In this document: positions 26,501-35,088 of the stretch, piece by piece
Numbering within the stretch: position 1 is the first letter of the stretch
How the letters are laid out: each line of letters starts with the position of its first letter
DNA from: Pseudomonas sp. AB6
GTDB taxonomy: Bacteria; Pseudomonadota; Gammaproteobacteria; Pseudomonadales; Pseudomonadaceae
Reading direction: 5' to 3'
DNA length: 64,000 nucleotides
Assembly (NCBI RefSeq): GCF_034314105.1
Contig: NZ_JAVIWJ010000001.1
Span: 3,101,501 to 3,165,500 of the forward strand
Notes under the pieces: generated by a model
Told to the model about the DNA's origin: nothing
Database searches by the model: none
Seen by the model: only the letters and a program-made list of their open reading frames with translations
Position numbers and translations under genes: made by a program

Positions 26501-26731
26501 TCATTTCGTCGCCGACCGCACCACACTCAACTCCGGCGCCGCCACCCGCCGCTGACTCAAATACCGCGTGCAGCTAACCCGCAGAAATGAAGCAAAATTG
26601 ACCACTTCGCCGTTGAAGCCCATGACCTCTTCGTACAGTTTGGTGATCAATTGGTTAGTGGTCATGCTGTCGTTGCGGGCGATTTCGGCGAGGATGTCCC
26701 AGAACTGATTCTCCAGGCGCAACGTCGTCAC
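26501..26731 (-). CDS. Ribbon-helix-helix domain protein, N-terminally shortened
   Basis: A 76-residue protein with a ribbon-helix-helix DNA-binding core: the strand TTLRLENQFWDIL followed by helices RNDSMTTNQLITKLYEEV and NFASFLRVSCTRYL. Family members I recall carry about 25 extra N-terminal residues before this strand. Here those are missing, and the frame upstream is the end of a DJ-1 gene in another phase. Translation could start at GTG 26731, which shares one base with the DJ-1 stop (TAGTG). The DNA-binding strand starts at the second residue, so the protein may still fold. Function unknown; it may be a decaying gene. Confidence 0.6.
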   Translation of the reverse strand: MTTLRLENQFWDILAEIARNDSMTTNQLITKLYEEVMGFNGEVVNFASFLRVSCTRYLSQRRVAAPELSVVRSATK

Positions 26732-27168
26732 TACTGCGCTTGGGTCACGGCGATGTCGATAAATGTGCCGCCGGCCAAGCGCATTTCTGGCGCACACGCA
26801 GGATAAGCACTGCACTCACGGCCTTCCAATACACCGGCAGCTGCCAATAATTGCGCACCGTGGCAGACCGATGCGATGGGCTTATCGGCTTTGTCGAATT
26901 CGCGTACCCATCCCAGTATGGTTTCGTTCAAGCGAAGGTATTCTGGCGCGCGGCCACCGGGTACCAAGAGCGCGTCATAGTCTTCAACCTTGACCTGAGC
27001 AAAGTCGAAGTTAAGGCTAAAGTTATGACCCGGCTTTTCGCTGTACGTCTGATCGCCTTCAAAATCGTGAATCGCAGTGCGCACCGTCTGCCCGCTGGCC
27101 TTGCCCGGACAAACTGCATGGACGATGTGCCCGACCATTTGCAGCGCCTGAAACGGCACCATTACTTC
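26731..27168 (-). pseudogene. DJ-1/PfpI family protein, truncated at both ends
   Basis: The central part of a DJ-1/PfpI protein (glutamine-amidotransferase-like fold, protease or deglycase related) is clear: [28 protein letters not shown] and the nucleophile elbow [13 protein letters not shown]. The first 20 or so residues (normally a KKILMLVGD-type strand) are absent, and the upstream DNA is the intact end of the phospholipase D gene. The last 25-30 residues are absent too: the frame stops after [13 protein letters not shown]. An ATG at 27162 could still give a 143-residue product. I call it a pseudogene or relic, likely shaped by two deletions. Confidence 0.65.
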
Positions 27169-27173
27169 AAGGA

Positions 27174-28331
27174 TCAGTTTCGTCGGTCCAGAACATTGAC
27201 CACCAAGCGGTCGATCCAGCCCCAAATCCGCTGCTGCACTCGCCGCAGTAAGGGCCGTGATTGCCAGTCTTTGAGACTGACTTCGGTACTGAGGGCAAAG
27301 TCATTCTGGAAGCTGGAGGCCACTGCCACGACGAGCGTTTGATCGATGGCCTCAAGGTTAGCTTCAAGATTAAAGCGTAAGTTCCAGTGATCAAAGTTGC
27401 ATGAACCAATGCTCACCCAATCATCGATCAGCACCATTTTCAGGTGCAAAAAGCACGGTTGGTATTCGAAGATTTTCACTCCGGACTTGAGCAGGCGCGG
27501 GTAATAACGATGACCGGCATATCGCACGGAGGGATGATCGGTACGCGGTCCAGTCAGCAGCAGGCGCACGTCAACGCCGCGCGCAGCAGCTCTGCGCAAT
27601 GCCCGGCGTACTTTCCAAGTGGGCAGAAAGTATGGGGTCGCCAACCAGATGCGGCGTTTGCCACTACTCAAAGCACGCACCAATGATTGCAGGATGTCGC
27701 GGTGCTGCCGGGCGTCGGCATAAGCGACGCGGCCCATGCCTTCGCCCGTCAACGGCACACTGGGTAATCGAGGCAGACCGAAAATATGCGCCGGTCGCCA
27801 TGCAGTGGGGCGTTCGTTGGCATGGAACTGCCGGTCGAACATCGCCTGCCAGTCGACGACCATCGGCCCGGTAATTTCAACCATGACTTCGTGCCAGTCG
27901 CTGGTGTCACGCTCAGGATGCCAAAACTCATCGGTAACGCCAGTACCGCCAACCATAGCCAGTTGTCTATCCACCAACAGCATCTTTCGATGGTCCCGGT
28001 AAAGATTGCGCAAACCCCGACGCCAATGCATGCGGTTATAAAACCGCAGAATCACGCCCGCATTAGTGAGACGTTTACGCAAGTTTAAAGTGAAGGCCTG
28101 CGCTCCAAAGCTATCGAACAGACAGCGCACGATCACCCCCCGCTGCGAGGCAAGCACCAATACCTGAACCACCGCATCAGCACAACTTCCAGCCTCCACC
28201 AGGTACAGTTCCAGTTCGACCTGCTCCTGCGCCTGCTCAATGGCGGCGATCATGCGCGGAAAAAATGCGGGACCGTCGATCAACAGATTGAAGTGGTTAC
28301 CGGCGCGCCATGGAAAAATCGCTCCCCTCAT
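27174..28331 (-). CDS. Phospholipase D-like protein (cardiolipin synthase B type)
   Basis: A 385-residue member of the phospholipase D superfamily, most like ClsB-type cardiolipin synthases, which join phospholipids by transphosphatidylation. Two HKD motifs are visible: [19 protein letters not shown] (about residue 112) and [20 protein letters not shown] (about residue 297). There is no N-terminal membrane anchor, consistent with the ClsB group. It ends in DRRN directly in front of the truncated DJ-1 gene. Substrates are inferred from the family only. Confidence 0.88.
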   Translation of the reverse strand: MRGAIFPWRAGNHFNLLIDGPAFFPRMIAAIEQAQEQVELELYLVEAGSCADAVVQVLVLASQRGVIVRCLFDSFGAQAFTLNLRKRLTNAGVILRFYNRMHWRRGLRNLYRDHRKMLLVDRQLAMVGGTGVTDEFWHPERDTSDWHEVMVEITGPMVVDWQAMFDRQFHANERPTAWRPAHIFGLPRLPSVPLTGEGMGRVAYADARQHRDILQSLVRALSSGKRRIWLATPYFLPTWKVRRALRRAAARGVDVRLLLTGPRTDHPSVRYAGHRYYPRLLKSGVKIFEYQPCFLHLKMVLIDDWVSIGSCNFDHWNLRFNLEANLEAIDQTLVVAVASSFQNDFALSTEVSLKDWQSRPLLRRVQQRIWGWIDRLVVNVLDRRN

Positions 28332-28440
28332 GCAGGCACACAGAACGGGGTCAGCAACAGGCGAATTATGTTGAGCATGCAGGCTACCTAGGCGCGGTTG
28401 GCGCCAACCTTAACTGGCTGTAATAGGAGGTTGCAAACTT

Positions 28441-28770
28441 CTACGGTAATAACTGACAACCCTGACGTAAGCCTTTCCAAACTGCGCTACTGCTGCGACC
28501 CATACCAGCGGAGGTCACACGTTTTTGTACAGGGTCATCGGACAGAGTGCTGGGCACCCACTGCTTTACGTAATTTGCGCAAAAGTCGGCTGGGTTGCCC
28601 TCTACATAGCGGCACGAACAGTATTCCTTAGCTGTGTAGGCGCTGATGATGCTCGGGAATGCCTGCAACGCAGTTCGGTATTGCCATACGAAAACGACCA
28701 TCAGCAGCGCCGCCAAGAGCAGCGCACTGCTAAACGGTCTACGTCGGACGAACGGCTTGCGATTGCTCAT
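28441..28770 (-). CDS. Hypothetical protein with an N-terminal membrane anchor
   Basis: A 109-residue protein of unknown function. A positively charged start (MSNRKPFVRRRPFSSA) leads into one hydrophobic segment (about residues 14-32), a probable uncleaved anchor that exports the rest. The outer part has four cysteines in CSCRYVEGNPADFC plus GLRQGCQ, which could form disulfides in the periplasm. Its start overlaps the stop of the serine hydrolase gene by four bases (ATGA), so the two are co-translated and may work together. Confidence 0.72.
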   Translation of the reverse strand: MSNRKPFVRRRPFSSALLLAALLMVVFVWQYRTALQAFPSIISAYTAKEYCSCRYVEGNPADFCANYVKQWVPSTLSDDPVQKRVTSAGMGRSSSAVWKGLRQGCQLLP

Positions 28771-29876
28771 CGGGCACCCTCCCCCGAGAACGCCGCCAGC
28801 ACTCGCTTTAGCAACTGATCATGACGGTAACTGCCGTCGCGATCATCGGCGTAACGCACGATGACCAGATTGGCACTGGGGACGACATACATCGCCTGAC
28901 CCCAGTGGCCAAGCGCGGCAAACGCGTCCTGCGGCGCGTCAGGCCAAGGACGGTTGGCGGCATCAGACTCCCTGGCGGGCAAACGATTCAACCACCACTG
29001 CGCGCCAGGCACTTCATTGACTGCGGCTGTTTGCAGATGAGCAAATGGCGCCAAGCTGAATTCAACCCACGCCTTAGGCAATAACTGTTTATCGCCCCAG
29101 CGACCGCCGCGCTGCATCAGTAGACCGATGCGCGCCAAGTCCCGCGCAGTCATGTAGGCGTAGGACGAACCAACGAACGTGCCGCTGCGGTCGGTTTCCC
29201 ACACCGCGCTGTGAATGCCCAGCGGCTCAAACAACGCGGTCCAGGGATAATTTGGATAAGCCTGTTCACCGACCATCGTTTTCAATGCGGCAGACAATAC
29301 GTTGCTGTCACCGCTGGAGTAGCGGTAAGTTGTCCCCGGCTTACTCGCAACGCCGTGTGCCGCTGTAAACGTCGCCATATCCGCGCGCCCTCGGGTGTAA
29401 AGCATGGCGACCACCGACGAGTTTAGGGGGGCGTACTCATAGTCTTCCTGCCAATCCAGTCCCGAGGCCCAGTGCAGCAGATCCTCCAACCGAACGGCGG
29501 AATGCGTTTTGAACGGCGGATAGAATTTTGCCACCAGGTCAGTCCACTGAAAACGCCCCTCGGCAAACGCCACGCCCAGTACACAGGCCATCACGCTCTT
29601 GCTGACCGACCACGTCAGGTGCGGCGTGTCGGCGGTGGTGACGCCCGCATAACGCTCGTAGACCAGTTGCCCATCTTGAATCACCAACAAGGCGTCGGTG
29701 CGGATACCTTTGCGGGTAACGTCATCACGCAGAGGAAAAGCGTAATCGTCGAGTGCTTGCAACGCCGGACTTGGCATAGCGGGGGCAACTGACCAGCGCT
29801 CACCCGGCCAGTTTTGCCCAGATGCCTGGGTAGCAACAAGCCACAGGATGAGAGTTAGCATGCACGGTGATTTCAT
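28767..29876 (-). CDS. Beta-lactamase-class-C-like serine hydrolase, exported
   Basis: A 369-residue exported serine hydrolase of the penicillin-binding/beta-lactamase-C fold. The signal peptide MKSPCMLTLILWLVATQASG is followed by the catalytic SxxK tetrad SVSKSVM and a YSSGD motif in place of the YxN motif. Such proteins are often esterases or peptidases rather than true beta-lactamases, so resistance should not be inferred. I start at ATG 29876; the longer frame adds nine residues. The downstream small anchored protein is translationally coupled. Confidence 0.86.
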   Translation of the reverse strand: MKSPCMLTLILWLVATQASGQNWPGERWSVAPAMPSPALQALDDYAFPLRDDVTRKGIRTDALLVIQDGQLVYERYAGVTTADTPHLTWSVSKSVMACVLGVAFAEGRFQWTDLVAKFYPPFKTHSAVRLEDLLHWASGLDWQEDYEYAPLNSSVVAMLYTRGRADMATFTAAHGVASKPGTTYRYSSGDSNVLSAALKTMVGEQAYPNYPWTALFEPLGIHSAVWETDRSGTFVGSSYAYMTARDLARIGLLMQRGGRWGDKQLLPKAWVEFSLAPFAHLQTAAVNEVPGAQWWLNRLPARESDAANRPWPDAPQDAFAALGHWGQAMYVVPSANLVIVRYADDRDGSYRHDQLLKRVLAAFSGEGAR

Positions 29877-30218
29877 CGAAAGTCCTCTAGCGGGTGGCCG
29901 CATAACCGTAGCAACGAATTGTTTCCATCAAGCGGGCGGCTATTGGGGTCAACCGTGTGACCCCTTTCGCAATGAATTCTCTTCTAACGAGTCAGCCCTC
30001 CTCTGTAGCTATCTCGTTGGCCAGTCGGTGTACCCAAGAGCAGCCCCGCCAACCTGCTAGTGCCTCCCTGAATTTGGCCTGCATGGCTTTGAGTCGCTGT
30101 CATACAAGCATCACCAAAGCTTAATGGTGATGACATCGTGCCTCCCTAGCCTTGACCTGTACCCCAATGCGATAGAACACCACCGGCCGCATTCCTGGCT
30201 GGCTTACGGAGACGCCGC
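29877..30218. other. Intergenic region with a dyad upstream of olsB
   Basis: About 340 bases between divergent genes. It holds a perfect eight-base inverted repeat, CATCACCA (30109-30116) and TGGTGATG (30125-30132), separated by eight bases, and a CTGTCAT heptamer at 30097-30103 that equals one half of a Pho box. Both lie about 90-120 bases before olsB. Either could be an operator; neither is proven. Confidence 0.45.
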
Positions 30219-30974
30219 ATGACTCAGATTGCCCGTACTCGCGACACCCGCGTCGAACGCCGCCTTCAGGCAGAACGTTTGATCGGCGCGCAGGCGCTGC
30301 AGGAAGCCCAGGCTTTGCGCTACAGCGTCTTCAGTGGTGAGTTCAACGCCAAACTTAAAGGCGCTGAACTTGGCCTGGATATCGACGAATACGACGAGCA
30401 TTGCTCGCACATTGGCGTTCGCGACCTGTCCAACGGGCGCCTCGTGGCGACCACCCGGTTATTGGATCACACCGCAGCTACCTCGCTGGGCAATTACTAC
30501 AGCGAAGAAGAGTTCAGCCTGCATGGATTAAGTCATCTGCAAGGACCAATTCTAGAATTGGGCCGCACCTGCGTCGATCCGGCTTATCGCAACGGCGGCA
30601 CCATCGCTGTGTTGTGGAGTGAGTTGGCGGAAATTTTGAACGAAGGCAGCTATAGCTACTTAATGGGTTGTGCCAGTATTCCGATGCAAGACGGGGGCAT
30701 TCAAGCGCACGCGATCATGCAACGCTTGCGCGAGCGATACCTGTGCAATGAACACCTGCGTGCCGAACCAAAAAAGCCGCTGCCGACCTTGGACCTGCCT
30801 AATAATGTCATCTGTGAGATGCCACCCCTGCTCAAGGCCTATATGCGCCTGGGTGCAAAAATTTGCGGCGAGCCCTGCTGGGACGAAGACTTCCAAGTCG
30901 CCGACGTATTTATCCTGCTAAAGCGCGACGATCTTTGCCCACGTTATGCTCGCCACTTTAAGGCTGCCATGTGA
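30219..30974 (+). CDS. olsB: L-ornithine N-alpha-acyltransferase OlsB
   Basis: First enzyme of ornithine-lipid synthesis: transfers a 3-hydroxyacyl chain from acyl-ACP to the alpha-amino group of ornithine, giving lyso-ornithine lipid. The 251-residue protein is a GNAT-fold acyltransferase of the hemolysin-like/OlsB family, with [13 protein letters not shown], the acyl-binding core [16 protein letters not shown] and [15 protein letters not shown]. Start at 30219 follows GGAGACGCCGC. Its stop overlaps the start of olsA (ATGATG), matching the olsBA operon of P. aeruginosa (PA4350-PA4351). Confidence 0.9.
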   Translation: MTQIARTRDTRVERRLQAERLIGAQALQEAQALRYSVFSGEFNAKLKGAELGLDIDEYDEHCSHIGVRDLSNGRLVATTRLLDHTAATSLGNYYSEEEFSLHGLSHLQGPILELGRTCVDPAYRNGGTIAVLWSELAEILNEGSYSYLMGCASIPMQDGGIQAHAIMQRLRERYLCNEHLRAEPKKPLPTLDLPNNVICEMPPLLKAYMRLGAKICGEPCWDEDFQVADVFILLKRDDLCPRYARHFKAAM

Positions 30975-31768
30975 TGAGCCGGGTTCGCGGTTATGCCCGA
31001 GTGATTAGAGTGTTGTGGGTGCTCGCCTTAGGGCTGACGATTGCAAGCGTTTTTGGCATTCTCGAACGCTTGGGCATCGGCGACTCAATGGCACGGCGAC
31101 AGCGCTGGTCACGCTGGTTTATGGCACGACTGAGCGCAGCGTTGCCATTTCGCGTGACAGTCAGCGGCGAGTTGCCAAAAGAGCCAATGCTATGGGTCAG
31201 CAACCATGTGTCGTGGACCGATATCCCTCTTCTTGGCATGCTCGCACCGCTGTCGTTCCTGTCAAAAGCTGAAGTTCGTAACTGGCCCGTCGCAGGTTGG
31301 TTGGCGCTCAAAGCCGGCACCCTGTTTATACGTCGAGGATCAGGCGATAGCCGTTTGGTTCTGGGAAAAATGACCGAGCATTTGCAAGGCAAGGATGCAC
31401 TGATGATCTTTCCAGAAGGCACCACCACAGACGGTCGTAGCCTGCGCACCTTCCATGGGAGGATGCTGGCCAGCGCCATCGACGCAGGTGTTCCTTTGCA
31501 GCCGGTGGCAATTCGTTATCTGCGTGACGGAAAGACTTGCCCCATCGCACCATTTATTGGCGATGACGATTTGCTCTCACACTTACGCCGCTTATTCGCC
31601 AACGAGCAGGGTGAGGTCCACATCCAGTTGCTAGCACCTATCGCCAGCCAACAGCAAGAACGCGCCGCCTTGGCGTTCCAAGCGCAACAAGCCGTGCAGC
31701 GGGCGCTGTTTGGCGACATTACCAAGCCCGATCAGGTGAAAGAAACGCGCTCGGCCAAAGCCGCCTGA
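30971..31768 (+). CDS. olsA: Lyso-ornithine lipid O-acyltransferase OlsA
   Basis: Second step of ornithine-lipid synthesis: adds a second fatty acid to lyso-ornithine lipid at the inner membrane. The 265-residue PlsC-family protein has an N-terminal membrane helix ([19 protein letters not shown]), the catalytic HX4D motif in NHVSWTDIP (about residue 74), and [12 protein letters not shown]. It is coupled to olsB by overlap. Its last 37 bases overlap the convergent ACP phosphodiesterase gene. Confidence 0.9.
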   Translation: MMSRVRGYARVIRVLWVLALGLTIASVFGILERLGIGDSMARRQRWSRWFMARLSAALPFRVTVSGELPKEPMLWVSNHVSWTDIPLLGMLAPLSFLSKAEVRNWPVAGWLALKAGTLFIRRGSGDSRLVLGKMTEHLQGKDALMIFPEGTTTDGRSLRTFHGRMLASAIDAGVPLQPVAIRYLRDGKTCPIAPFIGDDDLLSHLRRLFANEQGEVHIQLLAPIASQQQERAALAFQAQQAVQRALFGDITKPDQVKETRSAKAA

Positions 31769-32325
31769 GCAAAATCCTGTAGCAGAGGATAAAATTCAGC
31801 GAAATCTGCGCTCAAGGGCCGGTACAGCGCCTGCAATTCTTGGAGAGCGCCGGCCAGCCCTTCAGGCCGCGACAGACGCCGGGAAATACCATTAAGCACT
31901 GGCCCCAATACCTCAAACTCCCGATATGACCCCAGCCAATCCTGCGCCTCCATGTGCGGCGCAATCAGTGCCAAACGTTCCGGCAATGCGGACTCGGCCG
32001 CTAACACGCGGTATACCCGCCGGGTGAACTTATCCAGCGGCTGCGCCGCGTAGAGCGCCCAATCCCGGGCCAGGCAATGATCGAAAAACACATCGAGCAC
32101 GATGCCCGCGTAGCGGCGTCGCGCAACGGGAAAGCGTGATATCGCCTCTTTGACCAAAGGATGGCTGTCGGTGAAGGTATCAATGCTGCGGTGTAACTGA
32201 ATGGCAGCTTCCAGTTCAGGGGTGAAGCGGCCCGGCAGCGGTCCTTTGACGAAATCGCCATACAGGCTGCCGAGCAATTGCGCCGGGCGTTCGCCGCCCA
32301 AATGAAGGTGTGCAAGGTAGTTCAT
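31732..32325 (-). CDS. acpH: Acyl carrier protein phosphodiesterase
   Basis: Removes the 4'-phosphopantetheine group from acyl carrier protein (HD-like fold). The 197-residue protein starts MNYLAHLHLGG at ATG 32325, exactly as the family does; a longer frame reaches into an AT-rich intergenic region and is rejected. Other family signatures are LGSLYGDFVKG, HRSIDTFTDSHP and DVFFDHCLARDW. It is convergent with olsA, with which its end overlaps by 37 bases. Matches PA4353 by position. Confidence 0.88.
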   Translation of the reverse strand: MNYLAHLHLGGERPAQLLGSLYGDFVKGPLPGRFTPELEAAIQLHRSIDTFTDSHPLVKEAISRFPVARRRYAGIVLDVFFDHCLARDWALYAAQPLDKFTRRVYRVLAAESALPERLALIAPHMEAQDWLGSYREFEVLGPVLNGISRRLSRPEGLAGALQELQALYRPLSADFAEFYPLLQDFAQAALAERVSFT

Positions 32326-32358
32326 AAGGTGGAGCTTACGCCTAATCAACCCAAGGTC

Positions 32359-32460
32359 TATATCGATATAACCCGATATACCGGTTTTGTAGATGCTTAG
32401 TCGATCTGTGTATTTGTATATCGCGAAATACAGATATATAGTTCGGTCCATCGCGATACA
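32359..32460. promoter_or_regulatory. Palindrome-rich control region upstream of the ArsR-type regulator
   Basis: An AT-rich stretch with repeated TATATCG elements: the perfect palindrome TATATCGATATA (32359-32370), then CCGATATACC, and GTATATCGCGAAATAC (32416-32431), a 16-base palindrome with one mismatched pair, followed by TCGCGATACA (32451-32460). This is the kind of dyad bound by ArsR/SmtB repressors, and it lies between the divergent acpH and arsR-like genes. Confidence 0.55.
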
Positions 32461-32486
32461 GCGTTATCCCACGATCTGAGAACGAC

Positions 32487-32789
32487 ATGCCTATCGACCT
32501 CGACGAAATAATAAAAGCCTTGGCCCACCCTGTGCGGCGCGAAATTCTCGTGTGGCTCAAAGATTCGGCGCACTTTTTTCCTGCCCAGGAACACTCGCTA
32601 GAACATGGTGTGTGTGCAGGGCAAATAGACCAACGTGCCGGACTTTCCCAATCAACGATTTCTGCACATTTGGCGACCTTGCAACGTGCGGGGCTGATCA
32701 CCACCAAAAAGGTCGGCCAGTGGCATTTTTTCAGGCGCAACGACGAAACTATCCAAGCGTTCCTCGAAGCTTTAAGCAAACAGCTCTGA
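32487..32789 (+). CDS. ArsR/SmtB family transcriptional regulator
   Basis: A 100-residue winged-helix regulator that likely represses the downstream MFS and xenB genes. The helix-turn-helix is AGLSQSTISAHLATLQRAGL (about residues 51-70), preceded by LAHPVRREILVWL. There is no obvious ELCVCDL-type metal-binding cysteine motif, and the region between helices has an insertion (KDSAHFFPAQEHSLEHGVCA), so it may sense an organic or redox signal rather than metal. It matches PA4354, which also precedes an MFS gene and xenB. Palindromic sites lie upstream. Confidence 0.88.
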   Translation: MPIDLDEIIKALAHPVRREILVWLKDSAHFFPAQEHSLEHGVCAGQIDQRAGLSQSTISAHLATLQRAGLITTKKVGQWHFFRRNDETIQAFLEALSKQL

Positions 32790-32817
32790 CTTTTTAAATT
32801 CTCCAAGGAGACGCTTC

Positions 32818-33984
32818 GTGCCCCTTTCGCTGCTTATGCTAGCCCTGAGCGCTTTCGCCATCGGCACCACCGAATTTGTGATTATGGGACTGTTGCCCGA
32901 GGTCGCAGCAGATTTGGGTGTTTCAATTCCCGGTGCTGGCTGGCTGGTCACCGGATACGCCTTAGGCGTCGCCATCGGCGCCCCATTCATGGCCATTGTG
33001 ACCGCAAAACTTCCACGCAAAGCCGCACTGGTGGCATTGATGGTGATCTTCATCATCGGCAACTTGCTGTGTGCTTTGGCCAGTGACTACAACGTGCTTA
33101 TGTTTGCCCGAATCGTCACGGCACTTTGCCACGGCGCGTTCTTCGGGATTGGTTCGGTCGTCGCTGCCAACTTGGTTGCACCTAACCGTCGGGCTTCGGC
33201 TGTCGCGATGATGTTTACCGGCCTGACCTTGGCAAACGTGTTGGGCGTACCACTAGGAACAGCGCTGGGTCAGTACGCTGGTTGGCGCTCGACCTTCTTC
33301 GCAGTGACCGTAATCGGTGTAATTTCACTGATTGGCCTGCTCCGTTTTTTACCGGCCAAACACGATGAAGAAAAGCTCGACATGCGGGCCGAACTGGCCG
33401 CCCTTAACGGTGCCGGGGTCTGGTTATCGCTGAGCATGACCGTAATGTTTTCCGCCTCGGTATTTGCACTGTTTACCTACATGGCGCCACTGCTGGGTGA
33501 AGTCACTGGTGTTACACCGCACGGCGTGACCTGGACATTACTGCTGATCGGCCTGGGCTTGACCCTCGGGAATGTCATTGGCGGCAAGCTTGCAGATCGC
33601 AATATGCCCCGCACGTTGATTGGCGTGTTCATTACCCTGGCAGTGGTCTCCACTGTACTGACGTGGACCAGCGCCTCCTTGATCCCGACTGAAATCACCT
33701 TGTTCATCTGGGCCACCGCCGGATTCGCGGCCGTCCCCGCGCTGCAAATCAACGTGATGACCTTCGGCGCAGCCGCACCGAATTTGATTTCGACCCTGAA
33801 TATCGGCGCCTTCAACGTCGGTAACGCACTGGGCGCCTGGATCGGCGGCAGCGTGATCGCCCACGGCTTGGGCTTAAACAGCGTACCGCTAGCCGCCGCA
33901 GCGCTGGCCGTGATGGCACTGCTATTGACCTTTCTTACGTTCCGCCAATCGGTTAACCCCGACGTGGCAACCGCTACCCACTGA
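32818..33984 (+). CDS. MFS transporter (AraJ/DHA1 type)
   Basis: A 388-residue inner-membrane major facilitator of the drug:H+ antiporter 1 group with twelve predicted helices. It begins at GTG with AAGGAG upstream (MPLSLLMLALSAFAIGTTEF), which is the AraJ-like opening, followed by GWLVTGYALGVAIGAP and the loop MTAKLPRKAAL-like motif. It probably exports a sugar or toxic organic compound; the substrate is unknown. It lies 28 bases after the ArsR-type gene and 9 bases before xenB, so all three form one operon. Confidence 0.9.
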   Translation: MPLSLLMLALSAFAIGTTEFVIMGLLPEVAADLGVSIPGAGWLVTGYALGVAIGAPFMAIVTAKLPRKAALVALMVIFIIGNLLCALASDYNVLMFARIVTALCHGAFFGIGSVVAANLVAPNRRASAVAMMFTGLTLANVLGVPLGTALGQYAGWRSTFFAVTVIGVISLIGLLRFLPAKHDEEKLDMRAELAALNGAGVWLSLSMTVMFSASVFALFTYMAPLLGEVTGVTPHGVTWTLLLIGLGLTLGNVIGGKLADRNMPRTLIGVFITLAVVSTVLTWTSASLIPTEITLFIWATAGFAAVPALQINVMTFGAAAPNLISTLNIGAFNVGNALGAWIGGSVIAHGLGLNSVPLAAAALAVMALLLTFLTFRQSVNPDVATATH

Positions 33985-33993
33985 GGATTCATC

Positions 33994-35043
33994 ATGACGA
34001 CCATTTTTGACCCGATCACTTTGGGCGACCTGCAATTGCCAAACCGCATCATCATGGCGCCATTGACCCGCTGCCGTGCCGACGAAGGTCGGGTTCCTAA
34101 CGCCTTAATGGCTGAGTACTACGTTCAACGTGCCTCGGCTGGCCTGATCATCAGCGAAGCGACCGCGGTCACCCCAATGGGCGTCGGGTATCCGGATACG
34201 CCTGGCATTTGGTCCGACGCTCAAGTCCGCGGCTGGAGCAACATCACTAAAGCCGTGCATGCGGCGGGTGGCCGTATCGTGCTGCAACTGTGGCACGTAG
34301 GCCGTATCTCCCACACTTCGTACCTCAACGGCGATGCACCGGTTGCACCAAGCGCCATCGCCGCAGCCGGCCACGTCAGCCTGGTTCGTCCGCTGGCCGA
34401 TTACCCAATTCCTCGTGCGCTGGAATCTGCTGAGATCGCCGATGTGGTCGATGCTTACCGTCAAGGCGCAGAAAACGCCAAGGCTGCCGGTTTCGACGGC
34501 GTTGAAATCCATGGCGCTAACGGTTACCTGCTTGACCAATTCCTGCAAAGCGGCACCAACCAACGCACTGACGAATACGGTGGCTCCGTGGAAAATCGTG
34601 CGCGTCTGATGCTGGAAGTAACCGATGCAGTGGTTGAAGTCTGGGGCGCGGGTCGTGTGGGCATGCACTTGTCACCGCGGGCTGACATTCATGACATGGG
34701 CGATGAAAACCTTTCCGAGACCTTCACCTACGTGGCTCGCGAACTGGGCAAACGCGGTATCGCATTTATCTGCTCCCGGGAAAAAGAAGCCGGCGACAGC
34801 CTCGGCCCGCAATTGAAAAAAGCCTTCGGTGGCAACTACATTGCCAACGAAAGCTTCACCAAAGACAGCGCCAATGCGTGGCTGTCCAGCGGCAAGGCTG
34901 ATGCTGTCGCGTTCGGCGTGCCGTACATCGCCAACCCGGACCTGTTCGAGCGCCTGCAACAAGACGCACCACTGAACGCGCCGGTTCCAGCCACCTTCTA
35001 CGCCAAAGGCCCAGTCGGCTACATCGACTACCCGCGCCTGTAA
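33994..35043 (+). CDS. xenB: Xenobiotic reductase XenB (Old Yellow Enzyme family)
   Basis: FMN-dependent ene-reductase that uses NADPH to reduce activated alkenes, nitrate esters and nitroaromatics. The 349-residue barrel has MAPLTRCRADEGRVPN, GRIVLQLWHVGRISH, FDGVEIHGANGYLLDQFL and EYGGSVENRARLML, all standard for OYE proteins, with the FMN-binding segment near VAFGVPYIANPDLFERL. It follows the MFS gene closely, so the exporter and reductase may share an inducer through the ArsR-type regulator. Matches PA4356. Confidence 0.92.
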   Translation: MTTIFDPITLGDLQLPNRIIMAPLTRCRADEGRVPNALMAEYYVQRASAGLIISEATAVTPMGVGYPDTPGIWSDAQVRGWSNITKAVHAAGGRIVLQLWHVGRISHTSYLNGDAPVAPSAIAAAGHVSLVRPLADYPIPRALESAEIADVVDAYRQGAENAKAAGFDGVEIHGANGYLLDQFLQSGTNQRTDEYGGSVENRARLMLEVTDAVVEVWGAGRVGMHLSPRADIHDMGDENLSETFTYVARELGKRGIAFICSREKEAGDSLGPQLKKAFGGNYIANESFTKDSANAWLSSGKADAVAFGVPYIANPDLFERLQQDAPLNAPVPATFYAKGPVGYIDYPRL

Positions 35044-35060
35044 GGCCTTCGTGCTACATC

Positions 35061-35088
35061 AAAAGCCCTGCAAATGCAGGGCTTTTAT
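35061..35088 (+). terminator. Terminator after xenB
   Basis: AAAAGCCCTGC pairs with GCAGGGCTTTT around an AAAT loop (35061-35086), followed by ATT. It lies 18 bases after the stop codon. Confidence 0.85.

Noticed and set aside
26763..27342. Plus-strand frames opposite the DJ-1 relic
   Set aside because: They read antisense to the DJ-1 and PLD genes and show no domain.
28767..29876. Acquired beta-lactamase resistance gene
   Set aside because: The fold and SxxK motif are those of class C enzymes, but YSSGD replaces YxN and the protein resembles generic serine hydrolases, so no resistance role is claimed.
33477..34055. A 192-residue minus-strand frame inside the MFS and xenB genes
   Set aside because: It lies wholly opposite well-supported genes and is a shadow of their codon bias.
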